From assembly GCF_000026945.1 (NCBI RefSeq), contig NC_012863.1:496001-560000 (forward strand): a stretch of DNA of 64,000 nt, given 5' to 3'. This document shows positions 8,579 through 16,441 of the stretch, piece after piece. The notes under the pieces were generated by a model. That model saw only the letters and a list, made by a program, of their open reading frames with translations, was not told the DNA's origin and ran no database searches. The number at the start of each line of letters is the position of its first letter. The stretch's first letter is position 1. This DNA is from Candida dubliniensis CD36 (Eukaryota > Ascomycota > Pichiomycetes > Serinales > Debaryomycetaceae). The position numbers were made by a program, and so were the translations under genes.

Positions 8579-10147
8579 TTATATCATAAAGAAAATAAGA
8601 GAAACCACCAAAGAAAGGAATCCAGTGATATTAGTTGTGAAAACAGTAGCACCAACACCTTCATAAGTACTAATAGCAATAGTAGAACTTTGATCAGAAT
8701 GTTTTGAAGTTGATTGAACTTGATTAACAACTGGAGTTTCAGTAACAATATTTCCTGATATCACATTGATAGTGACTGGTGGATTAGAAGAAGTACCAGC
8801 TGTGGTGGTGGTGGTGGCAGTATTACTAGAAGTAGCTTCTAAACTTGAAGATTTTTCAACAACTGGAGATGAATTTGGTTGTTTTGATTGAGGTTTTGGA
8901 GTTTCAACAGAAACAACATTAGTTGTTTCAGAAGTACTTGACAATGGACAATAAGTTGTATAAATAGTTTCTTCACTAGTGTAGACTTTAATACCAGTAG
9001 TTTTTGTTTCTTCATGACATTTATTATTTGAACATGAAGTTATGGTTACAATTGCTGTAGATATTTTAGTTTCAGTTTCTTGTGGATTACCAGCAGTAGT
9101 AGTAGTGGAAGTAGCAGAAACAGTAGCACCAGATTTAGTATTTGTGGCTTCACCATTAATAGAAGCTGATGATAATTTAGAAGTGATTGTTGTCACTGGG
9201 AAATAAGTGGTATAGGCAGTTTCATCAACAGTATAAACTGAGAATCCACTAGTGAAAACAGTTGATGAACATTTGTTATCAGAACATGAAGTAACAGTCA
9301 TGACAGTAGTTAAGACCTCGGTTTCAGTTGATTCTTCTGTTGCCACAGCACCAGAAGAAGTGACCACCAGAGGAGAATTTGTTTTAGAAATCGGAACATC
9401 AGTAGTGATAACCGTCAACACACCATCAATGGTTGTGGTATAAGTGGTGGAACTTTGTACTTGAGTTGTCAAATAACATTTGCTTTCCGAGTTACAAACA
9501 GTTTTAACGACATGAGAAACATCAATATCAGTTTCATATTCGTATTGAGTTTCTTGTGGTTTACTTGAAGTTAACGAAGACGATGATTCGATAGCTGCTT
9601 TAGTTGAAATTGGAGAAACAGCAGTGGTACCAGAAGAAGAAGAAACAATATCAGAAGTGGAAGCAACACCAGAAGTAGAAGCAATTGTTGATTCAGCATC
9701 AGCAGTAGCAGCAGCAGAAGCTGACACACCAGTAGTGATAACCGTCAACACACCATCAATGGTTGTGGTATAAGTAGTTAAACTTTCTGAATCAACAGTA
9801 ACATAACAATTGTTGTTGGAGTCACAAACAGTTTTGGTAATATGGGTATAATCAGTATCAGTTTCATATTCATAACGAGTTTCTGGTGATTCACTATCAG
9901 AACCACTACTACTATCACCACCACTAGTAGCAGAATTAGCACGAATTGTTTGAATAGTAGTATTTAGATAACGAGCAGATGATAAATCCGGCACCACTGA
10001 CAATGCCGATGAAGATGGTAATGATGATGAAGACGCAGATGAAGATGAACATGATGATATTGAGGAAATGGTGGTTGATCTAATGGTATTCATACTAGCT
10101 GATAAACCAGCAGTTAATAAAACTGAAATTGGTAATACTGATCTCAT
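8579..10147 (-). CDS. PGA38: GPI-anchored cell-wall protein with internal repeats
   Basis: A 522-residue Ser/Thr-rich secreted protein. Residues 1-18 form a signal peptide (MRSVLPISVLLTAGLSA). The C-terminus is a hydrophobic GPI-addition tail (about 507-522, ending SLIFFMI) after small residues around 497-500. Between them are two repeat types. Type A is at 89-139 and 199-249 (YEYETD...TKTVC...TTTIDGVLTVITT). Type B is at 275-320 and 357-403 (VTSC/ITSC...YTTY), the TSCxxxxC...YTTYCPL-like module common in Candida wall proteins. Each module holds one pair of cysteines (108/114, 218/224, 288/293, 372/377). It is expected to be heavily O-mannosylated and linked to cell-wall glucan. The symbol PGA38 comes from its place next to CFT1 in remembered C. 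albicans gene order; the class is certain, the exact name less so. Confidence 0.85.
   Translation of the reverse strand: MRSVLPISVLLTAGLSASMNTIRSTTISSISSCSSSSASSSSLPSSSALSVVPDLSSARYLNTTIQTIRANSATSGGDSSSGSDSESPETRYEYETDTDYTHITKTVCDSNNNCYVTVDSESLTTYTTTIDGVLTVITTGVSASAAATADAESTIASTSGVASTSDIVSSSSGTTAVSPISTKAAIESSSSLTSSKPQETQYEYETDIDVSHVVKTVCNSESKCYLTTQVQSSTTYTTTIDGVLTVITTDVPISKTNSPLVVTSSGAVATEESTETEVLTTVMTVTSCSDNKCSSTVFTSGFSVYTVDETAYTTYFPVTTITSKLSSASINGEATNTKSGATVSATSTTTTAGNPQETETKISTAIVTITSCSNNKCHEETKTTGIKVYTSEETIYTTYCPLSSTSETTNVVSVETPKPQSKQPNSSPVVEKSSSLEATSSNTATTTTTAGTSSNPPVTINVISGNIVTETPVVNQVQSTSKHSDQSSTIAISTYEGVGATVFTTNITGFLSLVVSLIFFMI
9401..9445. repeat. 45-bp perfect repeat, copy 2 (within PGA38)
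   Basis: Identical at all 45 positions to 9731-9775, 330 bases (110 codons) away in the same reading frame. It encodes the TTTIDGVLTVITT part of the second type-A module. The surrounding module copies are clearly diverged, so this core was either recently homogenised or strongly conserved. Confidence 0.9.
9731..9775. repeat. 45-bp perfect repeat, copy 1 (within PGA38)
   Basis: Partner of 9401-9445; encodes about residues 125-139 of the first type-A module. Confidence 0.9.
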
Positions 10148-11214
10148 TATTGTTGAGTTTCTATTATTCTGGTATTATGTTAAATATTTCTTGTTAATTA
10201 TTATTTATTTATATGAAATTTGGAGGGGGTAAATAGGTTCTGTTGATGAATTTCTTGAGAATAAGTAAAAAAAAAATCCAAGAAAGTTATTATTGATAGT
10301 TGTAAAAGAAAATAGAAAGAAAGAAAGGATGAAATATAAGAATTTTAAAATAATAGAAATAGAAACAACTTTAAAGAAAAAAACCAAGAAAGAAATATTG
10401 GACCACATTTATATATTTCTGGAGCCATCAAATAAACCTTTTCAATTGATCTGAAAGCTGGTGATAAAATCTATAATTGGAAAACCATGATTTAAAACAA
10501 TCCAGCAAATTCGGAGTATAATAATATCGTATTGTTTATTGCATAGTGGAATGGCATTTGAACCAAAAACAAAACTCCTTGCAACGAAGCCCTTTCACTA
10601 AATAAAATGCTGGCAAATACTGAATTGGAACATCCAGTTAATCAATCTTGATATACGTTAGTTGCGAAATTAAAAATTAAAAATAAAAAATGCGAAAGGA
10701 GGGAAAGGAGGGTAGTGTGAACAGGGAAAAAATATATATATATTACTGGCAATTAAGCCCAATTGGGAAAATATATGCGGCTTTTTTGGTCTTGATATTT
10801 ACAAAACAATGACTTAGCGTGCCCCATGCCCAAAAAATATTATTTTGTTTTCCAAGACCATCTCTTTTCATACCAACCATCGTTCCATTCCATGATTGAA
10901 TCTTAAATAGAATAAACACAAAATAATTGAAACAAGAAAACAAGACAAAAATCTTATATTATAAGACCATTATACACCCAGCCATCTTTGCAGGACAATT
11001 AACAAAAGATTACATTATACTTTATTGTTCTTTTGCTTTATGTTTAATTGTTAAACTTTAATTACTGGTGGTGGAGTATTCTTGGAAGACAAAATAAAAA
11101 TATAACGATTTTATACTTGACAATCTACAAATCTGTATTGTTCGTTTTTTATTTCTATATTACGGGAAGTACCCGAAAGGAGTCACTAGTTAGTTTATTA
11201 AGTGGGTTTTAATT
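10148..11214. other. Divergent promoter of PGA38 and the PDI-like gene
   Basis: No gene supported. The short leftward frame near 10.2-10.4 kb is Phe/Ser-rich low complexity. A TATA-like ATATATATAT lies at about 10732-10742. Purine-rich blocks (GGAGGGAAAGGAGGG) lie at about 10697-10712. Over 1 kb of shared upstream DNA fits a regulated wall-protein gene. Confidence 0.5.
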
Positions 11215-12240
11215 ATGCAAATTGCCGTATTATATCTACTATTGACATCTTGCATGATCCATATTTATGCAATCACCTCATCACCAACGTCATTGTCTTC
11301 CATTACTGATCATATAATAGAATTTGACGATAGTTCCATTCAGTCTACTTTAGAACAAGCGGATTTTTCTTTTATTTATTTCTATTCTGATGTTTGTAAA
11401 TATTGTCGGAAATTTGAACCTACATTTGAAAATCTAAGTGTATTATACAATCAAGTTAAACAGAAAGACACCAAGAAGAGAAGAGGTAAAAAAGATAATA
11501 ATAATAATAATAATAATGGGGGGTTATATTTTCAAATTTTGAAAACTAATGCTAGACAAAATAATCGATTGAGTCAATTGTTTAAAATTTCTCAATATCC
11601 AACACTAAAATTATTAAATTATAAAACTAAAGAAATTATAACTTATGATAATAAAAATAATCGAGATTTACAATCTATTATTAATTATTTACGACAAAAT
11701 TTAAAAATTGAACCTCAATTTGAAAATTTTAAAACCAAAGTCAAATATTATCAATCTCCCTCAATTGATTCTTCCAAACAGGATTTAAACTGCTTTGGAA
11801 ATGAAAACGAAACTAATGCGCATGACAAATTAGTATTTTTCATTACTAGTTATTTACCCGATTGGATTGATTATCAATATCCAGCTCATTTTGTACATCA
11901 ATTGGCATTAGATTATCAAGATTTAACTATTATAGTTGTTGATGTTGAAAAATTGAATGATTATGTTGTACTATCAAAGTATGAAATTAATAGTTTCCCT
12001 AGTGTGATGTATTTGAAAAACAACGGAGATTATAAGAAATATCAATTTAGTAGCCAATCAAAACATGAATTGGATTATCATCAAATAGAAGAATTTATTG
12101 AAAGTATTGATCAAGATGATGCGATTTGGGAAAAAGTTAAAAAAAGTCCAGTAGATACTGAAACTATATCACAGCAACAACATGAAGTAGATAATGATGA
12201 CGAAGAGGATGATTTAACATTTGAACATATAGAATTATGA
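11215..12240 (+). CDS. ER thioredoxin-fold (PDI/Mpd2-like) protein ending in HIEL
   Basis: A 341-residue secretory protein. A hydrophobic signal peptide covers about 1-19. A thioredoxin domain follows with the active site C61-K-Y-C64 in the context FYSDVCKYCRKFEP. It contains an Asn/Lys-rich insert (about residues 84-102) before the cis-Pro segment SQYPTLKLL. A second thioredoxin-like fold without a CxxC spans about 190-305 (INSFPSVMYLKNNG). An acidic tail ends in HIEL. Likely an ER oxidoreductase resembling Mpd1/Mpd2; PDIs normally end in HDEL, so HIEL would be an unusual H-x-E-L retrieval signal. ERD2, encoding the receptor for such signals, is the next gene on the same strand. I cannot assign a one-to-one S. 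cerevisiae orthologue. Confidence 0.82.
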   Translation: MQIAVLYLLLTSCMIHIYAITSSPTSLSSITDHIIEFDDSSIQSTLEQADFSFIYFYSDVCKYCRKFEPTFENLSVLYNQVKQKDTKKRRGKKDNNNNNNNGGLYFQILKTNARQNNRLSQLFKISQYPTLKLLNYKTKEIITYDNKNNRDLQSIINYLRQNLKIEPQFENFKTKVKYYQSPSIDSSKQDLNCFGNENETNAHDKLVFFITSYLPDWIDYQYPAHFVHQLALDYQDLTIIVVDVEKLNDYVVLSKYEINSFPSVMYLKNNGDYKKYQFSSQSKHELDYHQIEEFIESIDQDDAIWEKVKKSPVDTETISQQQHEVDNDDEEDDLTFEHIEL

Positions 12241-12572
12241 TTGAATTGGATTGAATTGAATTGAAGAACAACTTGTATATATATATATATTAGTTAAATT
12301 GGTGTAGATGTCTTTTACTAAGTGCCTGCATATAGAAATACCTAACATAACAAGTTTAAACATTTTTTTTTTTTTTTTTTTTCAATTGACGTGGTTGAAT
12401 TAAAATTGTGAAATCAAAAAAAAAAATAAACCACCACCGCTCACACTTTACTTGTTATTAAACTATCAACCACAACAACTATATTTATTGAATTGATTCT
12501 TTTTCAAAAACTCATTTATATTTATATTCAATCCCAAAAAAACACCATAACAGAATATAGACCTATTCAATC
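12241..12572. other. Intergenic: PDI-like gene 3' end and ERD2 promoter
   Basis: No gene. It holds GAATT repeats just after the stop (12241-12265), a TA run near 12278-12290, a run of 18 T at 12365-12382 and a short A-rich tract at about 12417-12427. Such poly(dA:dT) tracts are typical nucleosome-depleting promoter elements. Confidence 0.5.
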
Positions 12573-13211
12573 ATGAATATATTTCGTTTCTTTGGAGATC
12601 TTTCTCATTTAGCCAGTATATTTATCTTATTATATGCCATTGAACAAAATCGATCAACCAATGGATTATCATTGAAAACCCAAGTTTTATACGTTGTGGT
12701 TTATTTAACAAGATATCTCGATTTATTCACAAAATTTTATTCATTTTATAACACATTATTAAAACTTGTTTTCATTGCATCATCAATTTATACCGTTTAT
12801 ATAATGGTTTATAAATATAAAAAGCCCATTCAAGAAAATATTGATAATTTCCCAATTAAATTTTTGATTGGTGGAGCAATATTTGCCAGTTTAATTTTCA
12901 CTCATAAATATACCATTGGTGAAATTGTTTGGTCATTTTCTTTATGGTTAGAAGCAATATCAATTTTACCTCAATTATATATATTACAAAAAACTGGTGA
13001 AGCAGAAAATATTACTACTCATTATATTTTCGCTCTTGGGATTTATCGAGCATTATATATTCCAAATTGGATTTATAGATATTTTGCTGAAGGTCATTTT
13101 GATTTTGTTTCAGTATTGGCAGGGTTATTACAAACTGGTATCTATTCTGATTTCTTTTATATTTATTACACCAAAGTATTGAATGGTAAGAAATTTGAAT
13201 TACCTGTATAA
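12573..13211 (+). CDS. ERD2: ER lumen protein retention receptor Erd2 (HDEL receptor)
   Basis: A 212-residue, seven-helix membrane protein of the ERD2/KDEL-receptor family, which binds the C-terminal retrieval signal of escaped ER proteins in the cis-Golgi and returns them by COPI vesicles. Family blocks are all present: an N-terminal RFFGDLSHLASI, a middle TRYLDLFTKF, then WSFSLWLEAISILPQL, ALYIPNWIYRY and LLQTGIYSDFFYIYY. The length is close to S. cerevisiae Erd2 (219). The start is the only ATG fitting the MN-FR-GDLSHL pattern. It converges with PRE7, only 162 bases away. Confidence 0.97.
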   Translation: MNIFRFFGDLSHLASIFILLYAIEQNRSTNGLSLKTQVLYVVVYLTRYLDLFTKFYSFYNTLLKLVFIASSIYTVYIMVYKYKKPIQENIDNFPIKFLIGGAIFASLIFTHKYTIGEIVWSFSLWLEAISILPQLYILQKTGEAENITTHYIFALGIYRALYIPNWIYRYFAEGHFDFVSVLAGLLQTGIYSDFFYIYYTKVLNGKKFELPV

Positions 13212-13373
13212 GTAAGTATATGTTGTAATATATTTTATACTGAAATTCAGGTTCTTTTGATGACCAGTTTGGTTGTTCTTTGTATTTTTTTTTTTGTAGT
13301 CATTCATATATATATATATATGTGTATATTATATATAAACCACCCACTCATCCAATCCAATATTTCTGCATCT

Positions 13374-14111
13374 TTAATCTCTCTTCAATGGATAATATTC
13401 AGTTCTAATACCATCTTTAGTCACAATCTTTATTTCTAACCCATCACCAACATAAATATGTCTTTCTCCAGCAGAAGTGAAAGCATCTCTAACTAATTGA
13501 ATCACTTCTTCTAATGTCAAATATTTCAATGGTTTTTTCTCTTTACCATCAGTTCCTGGAACAAATTGATTTTTGAAATTGACTTGATTATCTAAAAATG
13601 GCATAATTAAACTAGCAGCAGCACCACCAGCTCTACATTGTTCTCTTTCATATGAACCAACTGGATCATAAGAATATACTGCCCCCTTACCTTCTTCATC
13701 TAATCCAGCAATTAAAGTACTGACATAATATGGGAAAAGTCTTTTACCATATAATAATTGTTGAATATATCTTGCAGCACTTTTAATAGCTAATTTTTTC
13801 CCATTATTATCAAATTTATACCAAATTAACAGTTGTTTAAATCGATCTATTAATGCTATTCCATCAGCAGCAAATCCATTAGCCGTCATTAAAATATCAT
13901 CACCAACATCATGAATCTTACTTTCATATCGTGATTGTATTGAATAACCTTCAACTTGTCTTGTATCGCCGGCTAATACAGCAAAATCTTCTCCAGCAAT
14001 ACCTAAAACCGTACCTCCATTATCAGAATATGGATTGAATCGATGTTCAATGGGTACTGTTTGTATTTCTGATGAATATTCTGATGCTACTGTTGTTTGT
14101 ACCGAAGACAT
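13374..14111 (-). CDS. PRE7: 20S proteasome subunit beta-6
   Basis: A 245-residue beta-6 (Pre7/PSMB1) subunit of the 20S proteasome core. It has GGTVLGIAGEDFAVLAGDTR near the N-terminus, FPYYVSTLIAGLDEEGKGAV in the middle and YDPVGSYEREQCRAGGAAAS, all characteristic of beta-6. Beta-6 is one of the non-catalytic beta subunits: no catalytic Thr is released, and the conserved core is preceded by a hydrophilic N-terminal tail. I start at the ATG at 14111 (MSSVQTTVASEY); the frame is open 8 codons further to a TTG but there is no earlier ATG. An Rpn4/PACE-like element lies about 180 bases upstream. Confidence 0.96.
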   Translation of the reverse strand: MSSVQTTVASEYSSEIQTVPIEHRFNPYSDNGGTVLGIAGEDFAVLAGDTRQVEGYSIQSRYESKIHDVGDDILMTANGFAADGIALIDRFKQLLIWYKFDNNGKKLAIKSAARYIQQLLYGKRLFPYYVSTLIAGLDEEGKGAVYSYDPVGSYEREQCRAGGAAASLIMPFLDNQVNFKNQFVPGTDGKEKKPLKYLTLEEVIQLVRDAFTSAGERHIYVGDGLEIKIVTKDGIRTEYYPLKRD

Positions 14112-14716
14112 ATTTTTGAGTGTGAACAAGTTCAAGAACTAAAACTTAAAAAAAAAAAAAATTATCAATTGACTGTTATAACAAAATTATAAATCAATTA
14201 ATAAACTTCAATTGGATCTATGTTGTTGCTGTTGTTGTTGTTGTTGTTGGACTTTATCCTTGGTTGTGGAATAATATGCGATTAATAGTTTCGCCACTGG
14301 TAAAAAACAACTTTTTTTTTTTCTGTTCTTCTTCCACATTGAAATTCTTTCATACAAATTGTTGGCACCAACAACACGACCTAGACCTGAAAGCATACAT
14401 GAAAAGAATACTTCTACATTATACATCTGAGCCCAAGACCCTGAAAACTTAGGAACCACTGCTATTGATATTATTCAAGTTTGCAATAGATTTACAAGAA
14501 ATATGATTTGTATCACAATTCTTTTATTTATTTACAAGTGGATACATATAAGAATATATACAATCACTTTCTAAACAAAAATGATGATTTCTTTGGTTTA
14601 TTAACTCGAATTATTCTGAACAATCACAAATTATAATACAACCAATGTTGATAAAAGAAAAGAATAACAGTAAACTAATTTAGATTAGTTTATCTAATCC
14701 CCCCTTTTTTTTTCTT
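14112..14716. other. Intergenic: PRE7 promoter and TIM13 3' end
   Basis: No gene supported. A (TTG)n-rich microsatellite lies at about 14220-14248. An Rpn4-like motif is at 14289-14298 and T runs are near 14313-14322. A leftward open frame at 14.2-14.46 kb lacks an ATG at its left limit and reads as low-complexity sequence. Confidence 0.5.
14289..14298 (-). promoter_or_regulatory. PACE/Rpn4-like element upstream of PRE7
   Basis: On the PRE7 strand the bases read AGTGGCGAAA, close to the proteasome-associated control element GGTGGCAAA bound by Rpn4 and preserving its GTGGC core. It lies about 180 bases upstream of the PRE7 ATG. The match is imperfect, so this is a candidate only. Confidence 0.35.
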
Positions 14717-15043
14717 TTAATGGTGTTGTTCTTGTTGTATTCTACCAATATAAGCTTTAGAAATCACATTCCAAGATCTCATGTATTTTTCTCTACATTG
14801 AGAAATACATTGTAATTCTGTAGGCGATAAAGTATCTTTAGGAATCAAAATACATTTATCAAAACAATTTTCAGTGATTGTTCTTACTAATTCAGTAGCA
14901 TTGGCAGCAGCTAATTCTTGACTGATTTGATTTTGAAGATCTTGTTTGATTTGTTGAGATTTTAATGATGCCGTGGAAGTAGAGGAGGAAGAGGAATCAG
15001 TTTGAGTCGATGACGATGATGATGATGAGTTCCAAAATGCCAT
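14717..15043 (-). CDS. TIM13: Mitochondrial intermembrane-space chaperone Tim13
   Basis: A 108-residue small Tim protein. The twin CX3C motif is complete: C60/C64 and C79/C83, separated by 14 residues. The flanking text ([14 protein letters not shown] and [14 protein letters not shown]) matches Tim13. With Tim8 it forms a hexameric chaperone that carries hydrophobic inner-membrane precursors across the intermembrane space. The N-terminus has a long Ser/Thr-rich extension (residues 5-26) typical of Candida. There is no presequence, as expected for a Mia40 substrate. Confidence 0.95.
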   Translation of the reverse strand: MAFWNSSSSSSSTQTDSSSSSTSTASLKSQQIKQDLQNQISQELAAANATELVRTITENCFDKCILIPKDTLSPTELQCISQCREKYMRSWNVISKAYIGRIQQEQHH

Positions 15044-16021
15044 TATAGATTATTTAAGATATTGTGTTTTTTTGGATTGTGAATGATTAATGTATATGAA
15101 AATTTGGCTATGGAAAAAGTTTGTCTACATTTTTTTTTCATGTTTGAAGTTTACGACTGGAATAATTTTTTTTTTTGTCTTAGTTCGCGGTCGTGGTGGT
15201 GATGGTGGTTGTAAAAACAGATTTGTTCTTGCTTGGATTTACAGCAACTATTACAATAAATGCCATCATACACAAAAGAAAAACCTGTTAGAACCAATCC
15301 TCATATTCAGAATTCTAATTGACGTTATGAAGTGGGCTCTTGAAAGACGGGCTAAATTAGTGGGGGGTATTGACAAAGCTTTTTCTTCTACTTCTAAAAT
15401 GCTTTATCATCTTAACTCCAAAACTTGACAACCTGTTAGTCAAACCACCAACAAATACCATCACACCAAAATTTTTTAATGTTAGATTTTTAACATCAAT
15501 CTACAGGATAAGCCAATTCTCAGAAGTTGGATTGATTATTTGGCTTGTTGATTAAACAATACTCAATTTCAAAAAAGTTGGTTGCAAAATTTAAACAAAA
15601 AAGTAAGATGAAAACTAAGTAGCTAAATTTGGAGAACACCAAAAGAGTTGCTTACTAATCGCCCGCAAATAATTTTCAAAGTTAAACTAAGCTCGGTTAA
15701 AGTAATTGTCTTTCCAAGATAAATGTGTTCTGTCCATACGAACAAAATTTTAATCCAAAGAAGAAGGACAAGAAAGGGAAACCTAGGAGGACCCAAAAAG
15801 ATTTCTAATCCCTTGGATCAAAATTTCCATACCAAAGAATTTGGTTTTGTCTAAATGAACTTTTACCCCAACCAAACTTTTTAGTTCTACAATTATTATC
15901 TTTAGTGAGAAAAAAAAAAGAGACAATGAAAATGAAAAAAAGGAACAAACAAAAGCGAGAAAGAAATAATAATTCTTTCTTTCCTTCATCTCTCCAACCC
16001 CACCACATTTTTCTTTTTGTT

Positions 16022-16054
<33 letters not shown>

Positions 16055-16441
16055 CACACCTTCACATCGACAAAGCAACTATTCATTTTATTTCTTAGTC
16101 TTTTTCCTAATTCTAAATCCACCCAATTGTTTAAACTCAATAACCTGAATCATAAATCCGACATCTTATCAACTATAGATTAAAATTTAGACTTCTTTCA
16201 ACATCATCACAATCCACCCACTCTTTTTCTTTTTAATATTACAACAATTAAATTTAGTTAATCACCAACTTAATTATAATTGAATATACTTTATTTTTTT
16301 TTGGATTTTCAAAAAATTTCTCCTCTGTGGTTTGAGAAATTTGGTTTGGAATCAGTTAATTACAATAATACAGTTTTTATTTATACAGTCATAATCCCCA
16401 TCATATATCCCCATACACTTACATATTCACAAATCTTTTAA
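15044..16441. other. Divergent promoter of TIM13 and the zinc-cluster gene
   Basis: I see no gene I can support; open frames at 15.09-15.56 kb and 15.8-16.2 kb have random-looking products. It holds a perfect (TAC)10 tract at 16022-16051, AT-rich leader sequence, and T runs near 15130, 15170 and 16292. Confidence 0.5.
16022..16051. repeat. (TAC)10 microsatellite
   Basis: Ten uninterrupted TAC units, about 390 bases upstream of the zinc-cluster gene ATG; a likely length-polymorphic site. Confidence 0.95.

Noticed and set aside
14208..14459. Leftward frame with poly-Gln end between PRE7 and TIM13
   Set aside because: No ATG at its limit; the Gln run is just the TTG microsatellite read on the other strand.
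15090..15555. Two rightward open frames between TIM13 and the zinc-cluster gene
   Set aside because: Random-looking products rich in Phe/Lys from T and A runs; no domain and no support.
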